From: Candidatus Bathyarchaeota archaeon
GTDB lineage: Archaea; Thermoproteota; Bathyarchaeia; Bathyarchaeales; Bathycorpusculaceae
DNA: 64,000 nt
Direction of reading: 5' to 3'
Assembly (NCBI GenBank): GCA_026014705.1
Contig: JAOZHU010000007.1
Coordinates: 44,287 to 108,286, forward strand
Shown here one piece after another: positions 40,427-48,811 of the stretch. The position numbers were made by a program, and so were the translations under genes. The first letter of the stretch is position 1; each line of letters begins with the position of its first letter. The notes under the pieces were generated by a model, which did not search any database, was not told where the DNA came from, and saw only the letters and a list, made by a program, of their open reading frames with translations.

Positions 40427-43021
40427 ATGCAATTGAGAAGAAATAAGACATTCGCTGCTGCTGTTGTTGCTCTCTTGGTATTGACTATTGGTGCTTCGGT
40501 AGCTTTGCCAATCACTGAGGCGCATACTCCGCCATGGACAATTGAAGCTTGGTGCTATGCTGGTGTCACACCGCGAACGATAGGAGTCAACCAAGACGCG
40601 TTAATTGTCTTCTGGATTAACTGGGTTCCGCCGACAGTAGGCACCGACAGTCGATTTGGAGACAGGTGGATTTTCTACGTTAACATCACAGCCCCAGATG
40701 GCTCTAAAGAAACGCTGGGACCATACAAATCCGACCCCGTGGGCGGAAGTTGGACAACCTACACGCCTACTCAAGTCGGCACCTACACCATAGTAGCTTA
40801 TATGCCTGCATACAAGATAACAGGTCTTCCTAGCGCAACTGGAGTTCCCATCACCAGCGATTACATCAATGATACTTATGGTCCAGCCACAAGTGAAGCT
40901 GTGTATTTGACGGTGCAGGAGGAGCCAATACAGGCATGGCAAGAAACGCCTCTCCCGACGCAGTATTGGACTCGCCCGATAAACGCAGCTAACAGAAACT
41001 GGGATGTTCTTGCAGGGAATTGGCTGGGTGGCGCTGCTCAAAGCGTCGCTCCGGGTGCCAGTAACTATGGTGTCTCGCTTGGTTTTGCACCAAATGACCT
41101 TTACGCCTACGGTCCTGGTCCGGAAAGTGCTCACGTCATGTGGACAAAGCCTTACTACGCTGGAGGCATAATGGATGTGCGTTTCGGTAACACAGGCTAC
41201 GAGACTGCGCATTATCAGGGCATCAATTTGGGGAATCCGATAATTATTCAGGGAAAACTCATTGTTCCGTACCGAAATACGGCGCATACGACGACTGGTT
41301 GGTGGGTTCTCGATTTGTATACGGGTGAGACGTTGTCTTTCCAAAACACAAGCACGATTCCTGCGTTTGGTCAGATATACAACTATGAGTCGCCTAATCA
41401 GCATGGTGGCTTCCCTTACTTATGGAGGACTTCTGGCGTAACATTGCCGAGCGGGTACACAAGCGCTAGTGGCACTCAGACTTGGGAGATGCTTGATGGG
41501 TTCACTTTGGAAACCGTTACGAAGATAGCTAACGTGTCTGCTACTGGAACAAACGTCTACGGCAAAGACGGAAGCATACTCTATTACAACATTGTTAACC
41601 TCGGAACCACGGCGTCGCCGAAACGTTATTTGCAAGTGTGGAATTCATCGGCAACGCCTACGCTGCTTCAAGGAACAACGGGCACGAATTTCTGGCAGTG
41701 GAGACCTGCGAGGCTAGCGGTGCATGATGGTTCAAAAGGCTTCTCGTTGAATGTGTCTGTGCCTGATGTGCAGGGCAGCATACTTTCGGTTCGTGAAGAC
41801 GAATACGTCATAGGTGGGACATCGGGAAAGAATAACGGCACTTACGTGTTGCAGGGGCACTTGTGGGCTTTAAGCTTGAAGAGAGGACAGGAAGGGACCC
41901 TGTTGTGGAACGTTACTTTTACGCCGCCTTTGTCCACGTCGGATATTGTGGCGGGCAGTGGTTTAACTAGTTACGGTGTTGCTATGGGTGCTGTTGATCC
42001 GGAGGATGGCGTTTTCCTCTTTGAGCACAGGTTGACTTTGAAGCGTTGGGGTTACAGTCTCGCAACAGGGCAGATGCTGTGGGGTCCAACGCCGCCAGAA
42101 GAGCCGTTCCACTTCTATGGCATGAGCGAAGCTATCTACAAAGGCAAACTGTACAGTTACGGCTATGGTGGAGCAATAAGAGCTTACAACATAACAACTG
42201 GCGAAATCCTTTGGACGTATAATGCTACGACGGTTGGGTTTGAATCGCCCTATGGTGGTTTGTACCCGATTGGCATAGCTTGCATTGCTGACGGAAAGCT
42301 TTACACGGTGTCGAGTGAGCATTCGCCGACTCAACCGTTGTGGCGCGGTCCGAACTTGCGTTGCCTCGACGCGGACACGGGAGAGGAACTGTGGAAGATA
42401 CTGTTCTGGGGCGCCAGAATGTCTCCTGTTGAACCTAACGTGTACATTGCAGACGGTCGCTTGGTAGGTCTTAACTACTATGACATGCAGTTGTATTGCT
42501 TCGGCAAGGGTCCCAGTGCTACGACGGTTGCGGCTTCGCCTGAAGTGTCGGTGCATGGCAACAGCGTGCTGGTGAAGGGCACGGTTACGGATCAGACTCC
42601 TGCGGCGAAGGGTACTCCTGCGATTTCTGATGAGGACATGAGCGCGTGGATGGAATACCTGTACATGCAACAAGCGATGCCCCAGAACGCGAAGGGCGTT
42701 GAAGTGACGTTGGATGCGCTTGACCCGAACGGCAACTTTGTGAACATTGGCACTGTAACTAGCGATTTGAGCGGTAACTTTGCTAAGGCTTTTGTCCCTG
42801 AGGTTCCTGGCTTGTACACTATCATCGCTACGTTTGCTGGCTCCAAGTCTTATTATGGTTCGTACGCTGAGACTTTTGTGCAGGTGGATGAGGCGCCGCC
42901 TGCGACTGCGCCTCCGGAGTATCCGCAACCGTTTGATTACACGTGGACTATTGTGGGCATGGGTTTGGTGCTGTTGGTTGCGATAGTCGTCGTTGGCATA
43001 CTGTTGCTGAGGAAGAAGTAG
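40427..43021 (+). CDS. Secreted, membrane-anchored beta-propeller surface protein, paralog 3
   Basis: MQLRRNKTFAAAVVALLVLTIGASVALPITEA signal peptide; LATGQMLWGPTP, ITTGEILWTYN, ADTGEELWKI; C-terminal EYPQPFDYTWTIVGMGLVLLVAIVVVGILLLRKK. Confidence 0.88.
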   Translation: MQLRRNKTFAAAVVALLVLTIGASVALPITEAHTPPWTIEAWCYAGVTPRTIGVNQDALIVFWINWVPPTVGTDSRFGDRWIFYVNITAPDGSKETLGPYKSDPVGGSWTTYTPTQVGTYTIVAYMPAYKITGLPSATGVPITSDYINDTYGPATSEAVYLTVQEEPIQAWQETPLPTQYWTRPINAANRNWDVLAGNWLGGAAQSVAPGASNYGVSLGFAPNDLYAYGPGPESAHVMWTKPYYAGGIMDVRFGNTGYETAHYQGINLGNPIIIQGKLIVPYRNTAHTTTGWWVLDLYTGETLSFQNTSTIPAFGQIYNYESPNQHGGFPYLWRTSGVTLPSGYTSASGTQTWEMLDGFTLETVTKIANVSATGTNVYGKDGSILYYNIVNLGTTASPKRYLQVWNSSATPTLLQGTTGTNFWQWRPARLAVHDGSKGFSLNVSVPDVQGSILSVREDEYVIGGTSGKNNGTYVLQGHLWALSLKRGQEGTLLWNVTFTPPLSTSDIVAGSGLTSYGVAMGAVDPEDGVFLFEHRLTLKRWGYSLATGQMLWGPTPPEEPFHFYGMSEAIYKGKLYSYGYGGAIRAYNITTGEILWTYNATTVGFESPYGGLYPIGIACIADGKLYTVSSEHSPTQPLWRGPNLRCLDADTGEELWKILFWGARMSPVEPNVYIADGRLVGLNYYDMQLYCFGKGPSATTVAASPEVSVHGNSVLVKGTVTDQTPAAKGTPAISDEDMSAWMEYLYMQQAMPQNAKGVEVTLDALDPNGNFVNIGTVTSDLSGNFAKAFVPEVPGLYTIIATFAGSKSYYGSYAETFVQVDEAPPATAPPEYPQPFDYTWTIVGMGLVLLVAIVVVGILLLRKK

Positions 43022-43315
43022 CTGCACGGTGAAGCGCGCTTCACTTTCCTTCTTTTTTTTTTGGTTAATTATTTGGGTGTGATGTGGCGAGAAAAGTTTA
43101 TGCGTGTGGAGTTGGGTGCTGCTGGGTGTTTTTTTGGCGGCGATGTTTGTGAGCGGTTTTTTTCCGCGAAATCTTTTCTGTTTGTGAATTATGAGTCTTG
43201 CCTAATCATTTTTCCCATGGTAGCAAGAAATTACCTTGTAGTGAGTTCTCTTGACCGAAGCGAGCGCTGCTCAAGGTTGAGATAACGCACTATTTGGGGT
43301 GGTTTCGAGCGAATC

Positions 43316-43810
43316 TCAATCGTGCATGGGGAACTCTTCCAGTTTCCCAGGGTGACTGTAATTGTGTAGTTTCCAGGGGCTTAGCTCGTAAAGAGCATAG
43401 CCTCCAAAGTAGCCTTTTTGGTCCCAGATGAAAGTGGCGTTGTCTAGGTCGCTGTGAAACAGCGTTTTGGAGTGAGCGGCAAGTGTTGGAGTGGGAGATG
43501 CCCACTGAATTCTCGTCTCTAGGTTGTAGACTTGGTGTCCGTTCGGCTCCTCCACAGCGAAGCCCATCCTGTCGGGATAGATGAAGGCTTCACTCTTTCC
43601 ATTTACCAAAATTGCCTGGATCGTGATATTTTCGCCCTGTAAATAGGCGTATTTGTCGGTTGACGCTTGAACGGAAACGGTGCCGCTGAACAGAGAATTG
43701 TGAGGTCTGAAGAAAGTTAGTGCAAATGCTAAGATTAAAAAGACGGTTGCGTAGGCTAAGAGAGAGCGTGTCACTGGCGTCTTTTTTGGTTTGAACATAA
43801 TGCGATTCAC
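43316..43810 (-). CDS. Membrane-anchored hypothetical protein with beta-rich domain
   Basis: N-terminal hydrophobic helix LLAYATVFLILAFALTFF followed by an Ig-like/BsuPI-like beta pattern. Confidence 0.55.
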   Translation of the reverse strand: MNRIMFKPKKTPVTRSLLAYATVFLILAFALTFFRPHNSLFSGTVSVQASTDKYAYLQGENITIQAILVNGKSEAFIYPDRMGFAVEEPNGHQVYNLETRIQWASPTPTLAAHSKTLFHSDLDNATFIWDQKGYFGGYALYELSPWKLHNYSHPGKLEEFPMHD

Positions 43811-44143
43811 TTTCCGTTATTTAGCCAAAGGTATTCATCTTTTCCGACGAATCCTGTTGCGCGTTTTGGCATTTGGTTGCACTTTCAATCAGAAACTAAG
43901 TGCGATTGCCTTTTAGTTCTTTTTGGGGGAGCAAATTGTTCCAAAATTGTAACAGATGAGACTCTGACGCGTCGACGTTAATGCGGCGTCTAAACGAAAT
44001 GTGGGTTGCTTTTCTCCGCAACATTAACGTGTGTGTTTTCGGTTGGCTTTTTTGTTCAGTAATAAGTCATGTTTCGTAATATAGGTTAAATCTTTTAAGC
44101 GTATTCTGCGTATATTCAGAGCAAAAAGCGTGTGAGTTGGTGA

Positions 44144-44482
44144 ATGTTGACGAAGAGTAGAGGAGAGGAGAAGGCAAAGCACATTCTCACCGACCCGAAA
44201 CTTTCAGCGATCAAAGCTATGCTGGAGAAGGACCATGCGATTGACTGCATGCTGCTGCTGTACATGAACCGTGGCAAGTGGAAGGAAGCGAAGGATTTCA
44301 TGCGTGAGAACAATTTGACTTTGAGCGATGGCACGTTCAGGGCGCGGATGATTGAGATTGAGGACATGGGTTTGGCTAAGAGCGAGCGGATTGACCCGTT
44401 GAAGCGGTATTATTTGATTACTGAGTTGGGTGAGAAAGTGGCGAAGCTTCTTCTCGAGTTCTTTGATGCTTTGGATGCTTAG
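44144..44482 (+). CDS. wHTH-like protein
   Basis: DCMLLLYMNRGKWKEAKDFMRENNLTLSDGTFRARMIEIEDMGLAKSERIDPLKRYYLITELGEKVAKLL. Confidence 0.65.
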   Translation: MLTKSRGEEKAKHILTDPKLSAIKAMLEKDHAIDCMLLLYMNRGKWKEAKDFMRENNLTLSDGTFRARMIEIEDMGLAKSERIDPLKRYYLITELGEKVAKLLLEFFDALDA

Positions 44483-44685
44483 GTGGCAGTTTCAGGCGTA
44501 TTTGCGCTGAACTGTTCTACACTTTCTTTTTTGACGTTTTTTTAGATGTTGTTTTGCTTGGTTTTGTTGGTGTTGTTGTAGTTGTGTTATACATATAGCC
44601 AATATTGTGTAGTAAGTCATAATATTTAAATGAGTCTTTCCGCTTGACATAACCTTAATTCGAACAGGAGGGAAGAAAAACAAAA

Positions 44686-45120
44686 ATGAACACGCTAAGG
44701 AAAATCAGGAAAAACGCGAAAGCCCTCAGCCCCGTCGTCGCATCAATCATACTCATAGCCGTCACAGTCGCCGTCAGCATCGCCGTAGCAGTATGGATGG
44801 GCGCACTCAGCACAGGATTCATGCAAACAGAACAAATCACATTCGGAACAATAACTTTCACAACAGGCACTACAGGCAACGTTTCAGTTTATGTAAAGAA
44901 CACAGGAACATCTGCAGTAACTATTAGCGAAGTGTACTTGAACGGTGCAGCAGTTGCGGATACCGCTATAAGTGCCCCCGACGAAGTGCCATTCATAATC
45001 CACCCAAACAAGCAAGAACTCTTAACTTTCACAGCAAATATAGCCGCTGGTGGCAACTACGAAGTCAAAGTTATCACTGCAAAGGGCAACCCGTTCGCGA
45101 AAAGCGCTATTGCCCAATAA
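44686..45120 (+). CDS. Archaeal type IV pilin/archaellin-like protein
   Basis: Class III signal peptide-like MNTLRKIRKNAKALSPVVASIILIAVTVAVSIAVAVWMG; about 105-aa beta-rich remainder. Confidence 0.85.
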   Translation: MNTLRKIRKNAKALSPVVASIILIAVTVAVSIAVAVWMGALSTGFMQTEQITFGTITFTTGTTGNVSVYVKNTGTSAVTISEVYLNGAAVADTAISAPDEVPFIIHPNKQELLTFTANIAAGGNYEVKVITAKGNPFAKSAIAQ

Positions 45121-45217
45121 ATTTCCCTTTTTATTTTGCTTCTAAACACACAGAGCGAGGGCAAACAATCTCCTCTTTCCCTTTCTTAATTACCCACACA
45201 GAGGTGCATGACAAGAC

Positions 45218-45643
45218 ATGGTCACAAAAATACGAGAATACAGTTCAGCCCGAGAAATAGCTGAAACCTTGGACAAGGAAATAGCCGACTCCAAAAGCGC
45301 ACTCGGCGAATACCTACGCCGCCTAGACGACATACGCAAATTGGCAGAGAAATCAAAGAAAGTCCGCGATGTTGTCATGAAACTCGCAGGCAAAAAAAAC
45401 CACAACGAAACCCCAAACGAAGTAACCGTAGGCAACCTAAACATAATCCTAGACGCCAACCCATTCCACGAACTAACCGCCTTAGAAAACGCTGTGCGCA
45501 GCCACCAAGACCGCCTCATAACGCTGCAGAAAGTCCGCGAAGCACTCAAGTGGCTGGACCAGCTCGGCGACGCCGAAGGCATGAAATACATAGTTCTAGA
45601 AAACGACGGCGTCCCAGAACGCATACTATTCAAAACCGCTTAA
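45218..45643 (+). CDS. Coiled-coil hypothetical protein
   Basis: Heptad-rich N-terminal helix (IAETLDKEIADSKSALGEYLRRLDDIRKLAEKSKKVRDVV); no known family recognised. Confidence 0.65.
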   Translation: MVTKIREYSSAREIAETLDKEIADSKSALGEYLRRLDDIRKLAEKSKKVRDVVMKLAGKKNHNETPNEVTVGNLNIILDANPFHELTALENAVRSHQDRLITLQKVREALKWLDQLGDAEGMKYIVLENDGVPERILFKTA

Positions 45644-45674
45644 ACACGCGCATAAAACTGCAGGAGCACGAAAC

Positions 45675-46433
45675 ATGGGCGACGAACTAGTCACTTTCGC
45701 CCTCAAAAACACGCTCAACGAAATACGCGGCGCCTACCCAGCCGTAACCAGCGCCTTCATCTTCAAAAACGCCAAAACACTAGTCACAGACGAAAACACA
45801 GACGCAACCACTGCACGAAACGCCGCGAACGCGCTCAAAGCCATAGTGAAACGCGCAAACGCGCTGGGCAACGTGGAAACCGTAGCATTGCACGCTGCAA
45901 ACAGCACCGTAAACGTCGCCCACATAGAAAACGCTTACCTAACCACCGTCACCACCGAAGACGCAGACCAACAGCAAATCAACACGCTTGCCCGCGTTCT
46001 GATACCCATAGTCCTCAGGCTCGTGGCCAAAATCCACCCTGCTTCAATAGCCACTGATTTTTACACGCTGGAAGAAACCGAACCCGCTGAACTGCCCATG
46101 GAGGAAACGCCAACGGCGCCGCTTGAACCGACACTGCCGCAGCCGCCAGTAACCCAACTCATAGTCGACAACCTAAACGGCTTACTAGCACCTCAAGACA
46201 CGGTGCGCATCGACCACGCAATAATCGCACAGTGGCAAAAACTCTACCCAAACAAGAAAATCGAGAAAGCCGAAGTAGCAGCGCTAAACGGAAGAAACAC
46301 AAACTGCAAAATCAAACCCATAAAAGACTCAAAACAAGAAGAACAAGGCAAAATCCAAATGCCCGAAAAAACCCAGCAAATCCTCCAAACCAAAAAAGGC
46401 GAACTCGTCCTAATCAAGCCCATAATCAACTAG
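45675..46433 (+). CDS. Roadblock/LC7-like domain protein with C-terminal beta domain
   Basis: VTSAFIFKNAKTLVTDENTDATTARNAANALKAIVKRANALGNVETVALHAANSTVNVAHIENAYLTTVTTEDAD... Roadblock-like alternation; Pro-rich linker; KIQMPEKTQQILQTKKGELVLIKP. Confidence 0.6.
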   Translation: MGDELVTFALKNTLNEIRGAYPAVTSAFIFKNAKTLVTDENTDATTARNAANALKAIVKRANALGNVETVALHAANSTVNVAHIENAYLTTVTTEDADQQQINTLARVLIPIVLRLVAKIHPASIATDFYTLEETEPAELPMEETPTAPLEPTLPQPPVTQLIVDNLNGLLAPQDTVRIDHAIIAQWQKLYPNKKIEKAEVAALNGRNTNCKIKPIKDSKQEEQGKIQMPEKTQQILQTKKGELVLIKPIIN

Positions 46434-46458
46434 CCACAGAAAAAGAAGGGCAACCCCA

Positions 46459-46854
46459 ATGGTGAAAAAAGCACAAACCACACAAGAACCCGCCACGATA
46501 ACCACAACCGTAGAAGACGACACCTTCGATAGATTAAGCCGAAAACTCGCGGAAATCAACAAACACCCACAAGTCACAGGCTACATCATGCGCAACGCAA
46601 CCTCAGCCATAATAAACCTCAAAAACAACCAGCACCTAACAGAAACCGCGCTCTTAGCCGCCCAAACAGCAGAATCAGCCACAGAAATAGCCCGCTTGTT
46701 CAACATGGGCGCCATCGACAGCGTCGTCATCACAGGCAAAGACGCCAAAACACTTTGCACAGTCATAGGAGAAAACAACATCTCCGTAACAATGGAAAAA
46801 AACGCCGACCACGACAACATCCTACAACAAATCAAACACAGTATTACAGCTTAA
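46459..46854 (+). CDS. Roadblock/LC7-like domain protein
   Basis: VTGYIMRNATSAIINLKNNQHLTETALLAAQTAESATEIARLFNMGAIDSVVITGKDAKTLCTVIGENNISVTMEKNAD. Confidence 0.6.
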   Translation: MVKKAQTTQEPATITTTVEDDTFDRLSRKLAEINKHPQVTGYIMRNATSAIINLKNNQHLTETALLAAQTAESATEIARLFNMGAIDSVVITGKDAKTLCTVIGENNISVTMEKNADHDNILQQIKHSITA

Positions 46855-46855
46855 G

Positions 46856-47092
46856 TCACGTTCGCGCCAAAAACCTCTGAAACCCTCGGCTAACCCGCAC
46901 CTTACGCTCCTCTTCATCAAAAAACGCGAAACCAAACCTGCACAAAAACTCTGCAACCGCCCGCAACTCATACTCAACTAAACCCGCCTGCTGCTGCAAC
47001 TCAGCCAATGCATGCCACTGACCATCGCCGAGAACCTCTAACAACAAGGCAACCTCTAAGCCCAACAGCAAGCACCTCACCTTGGCAAGCAA
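46856..47092 (-). CDS. Small wHTH-like protein, convergent with the Roadblock cluster
   Basis: LLEVLGDGQWHALAELQQQAGLVEYELRAVAEFLCRFGFAFFDEEERKVRVSRGFQRFL. Confidence 0.55.
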   Translation of the reverse strand: MLAKVRCLLLGLEVALLLEVLGDGQWHALAELQQQAGLVEYELRAVAEFLCRFGFAFFDEEERKVRVSRGFQRFLART

Positions 47093-47200
47093 TCAGCGCT
47101 CGGCATTTAAATCCTTTATGAGTCACTCTTCCAGAACATTCCTATAGAAAAAACCACGCAATTATCAACACCCATACGCGACGCTGCCAACAATGCGACC

Positions 47201-47413
47201 ATATTTGGAGCCTAATAGCCAATCAATGCAGAAAAATGAGAGAAGAGTCTACATCGGCACGAACCTATTTGCAGCCTATTAGAAATTCGTTGCAGAAACT
47301 ATAGAGAGGTAGGTCACTATTGACCCAAAAAAACCAGCCTAATAGCCTGTTGAAGCCACCAACCTATTTGAAGCCTATTAGAGGTTCTATGCAGAAACCA
47401 GTAGAGGGTCTAC
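47201..47413. repeat. Degenerate intergenic repeats, core TATTTGnAGCCTAwTAG...TGCAGAAA
   Basis: 47201-47218 ATATTTGGAGCCTAATAG, 47265-47282 CTATTTGCAGCCTATTAG, 47364-47381 CTATTTGAAGCCTATTAG; each followed by (a)TGCAGAAA and a TAGAG/GAGAG tract. Confidence 0.65.
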
Positions 47414-47735
47414 CCGCAAAACCACCTTTCAACCTAATACAAGGCAACACTCAGCATAAACCTTATATCCCAATGATGAAACAAACTTGAAATCGTGGTT
47501 AACAATGATGACTCCCCACCCTGACAAACACTTCTGGTCCGGACACAGTTCCGGAAACGGACAAAACTAAACAACAGTTAACCACACGTGTAACAAACCG
47601 CTTTTAGTTCTCAGTTGCTGTTTGAACTCGGGTGAAAAACATGGAACAAAAAAAGTGCGCAAATAAAGCGCAAAAAACCAGCGCGTCGCCACGCGCACCC
47701 ACGGGAAAACCCACTCACATGAGAGGCTGAAAAAA

Positions 47736-48809
47736 ATGCACAAGAAACTACTAATCCCTGGACCCACAGAAGTAAGCCAAGAAATACTCCAAGAACAAAC
47801 CCACCCGCTGATAGGGCACAGAAGCAAAGAATTCTCCCAACTCTACGAAGGCATAACAAACAAACTAGCCAAATTCTTTGAGCTACCCGCAGACTGCAGA
47901 CCCACCGTAACCACCGCTTCAGGCGCACTGTGGTTCGACATCGTGGGCAGAAGCATCGTAAAAGACAAGGCACTCTGCTGCGTCAACGGCGCATTCTCTG
48001 AACGCTTCGCCGAAGCCATCCGCGCCTGCGGCAAACAAGCCGACTGCCTCGAAGTAGAATGGGGCAAAGTACCCAAACCCGACGCCATCGCAGAAAAACT
48101 AGAAACAGGCAAATACGACACAGTCACAGTCTGCCACAACGAATCCTCAACAGGCGCACGCAGCCCCATCCGCGAAATAGGCAAACTAATCCGCCGAGAC
48201 TACCCAGAAGTCATGCTCACAATAGACAGCGTCTCAGCCATGGCAGGCGACAAGACGCTACCAACGGAAATAGGCTGTGATATAATCTTTGCCTCAACCC
48301 AAAAATGCTTCGCGCTGCCGCCAGGCTTAGCCGTTGCGCTTGTAAACGACCGCGCCTTAGAACGCGCACAGCAAGTACCAAACCGCGGCGCATACACCGA
48401 TTTGGTTGAAATCTTCGAGTTCGAAAAGAAGCACCAAACACCCTCTACCCCGAACATCCCGCTTCTCTACGCGCTCAACAAGCGACTGGACTTGATGCTG
48501 GAGGAAACCTACGACAAAATCTACCAACGCCACGAAGACATGGCAGAATACACCCGGAAATGGGCAAAGAAACACTTCGAAATGTTCCCCGAGGCAGGCT
48601 ACGAATCCATCACCGTAAGCTGCATCAAGAACACGCTTAGCAAAAACGTGAAAGAACTAAACGAAAAACTCGCAGAAAAAGGCTTCACAATCGGCAACGG
48701 CTATGGCAAACTGGCTGACAAAACCTTCCGCATCGGCCACATGGGCGAATGGAACCTAGAAGGCATAAAAATAGTTCTCGCCGCCATAGACGAAATCTGG
48801 AAGCTATAA
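47736..48809 (+). CDS. Class V aminotransferase (SerC/AGXT-like)
   Basis: LLIPGPTEVSQEILQEQTHPLIGHRSKEF, VCHNESSTGARSPI, DSVSAMAGDKTLPTEIGCDIIFASTQKCFALPPGLA. Confidence 0.92.
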   Translation: MHKKLLIPGPTEVSQEILQEQTHPLIGHRSKEFSQLYEGITNKLAKFFELPADCRPTVTTASGALWFDIVGRSIVKDKALCCVNGAFSERFAEAIRACGKQADCLEVEWGKVPKPDAIAEKLETGKYDTVTVCHNESSTGARSPIREIGKLIRRDYPEVMLTIDSVSAMAGDKTLPTEIGCDIIFASTQKCFALPPGLAVALVNDRALERAQQVPNRGAYTDLVEIFEFEKKHQTPSTPNIPLLYALNKRLDLMLEETYDKIYQRHEDMAEYTRKWAKKHFEMFPEAGYESITVSCIKNTLSKNVKELNEKLAEKGFTIGNGYGKLADKTFRIGHMGEWNLEGIKIVLAAIDEIWKL

Positions 48810-48811
48810 GC

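Noticed and set aside
40601-41404. 267-aa minus-strand ORF
   Set aside because: Antisense to the same propeller gene; composition typical of a shadow ORF.
41963-43027. 354-aa minus-strand ORF
   Set aside because: Antisense shadow of beta-propeller paralog 3; Arg/His/Ser-rich, low-complexity translation, no recognisable family.
47201-47413. CRISPR array hypothesis for the intergenic repeats
   Set aside because: Repeats are degenerate, few and irregularly spaced with no unique spacers of uniform length and no cas genes nearby.
47473-47524. Possible box C/D sRNA (two ATGATGA boxes with a CTGA)
   Set aside because: Guide spacers too short, no canonical D' box, no terminal stem, and the first C-like box lies only ~10 nt after the TATA element.
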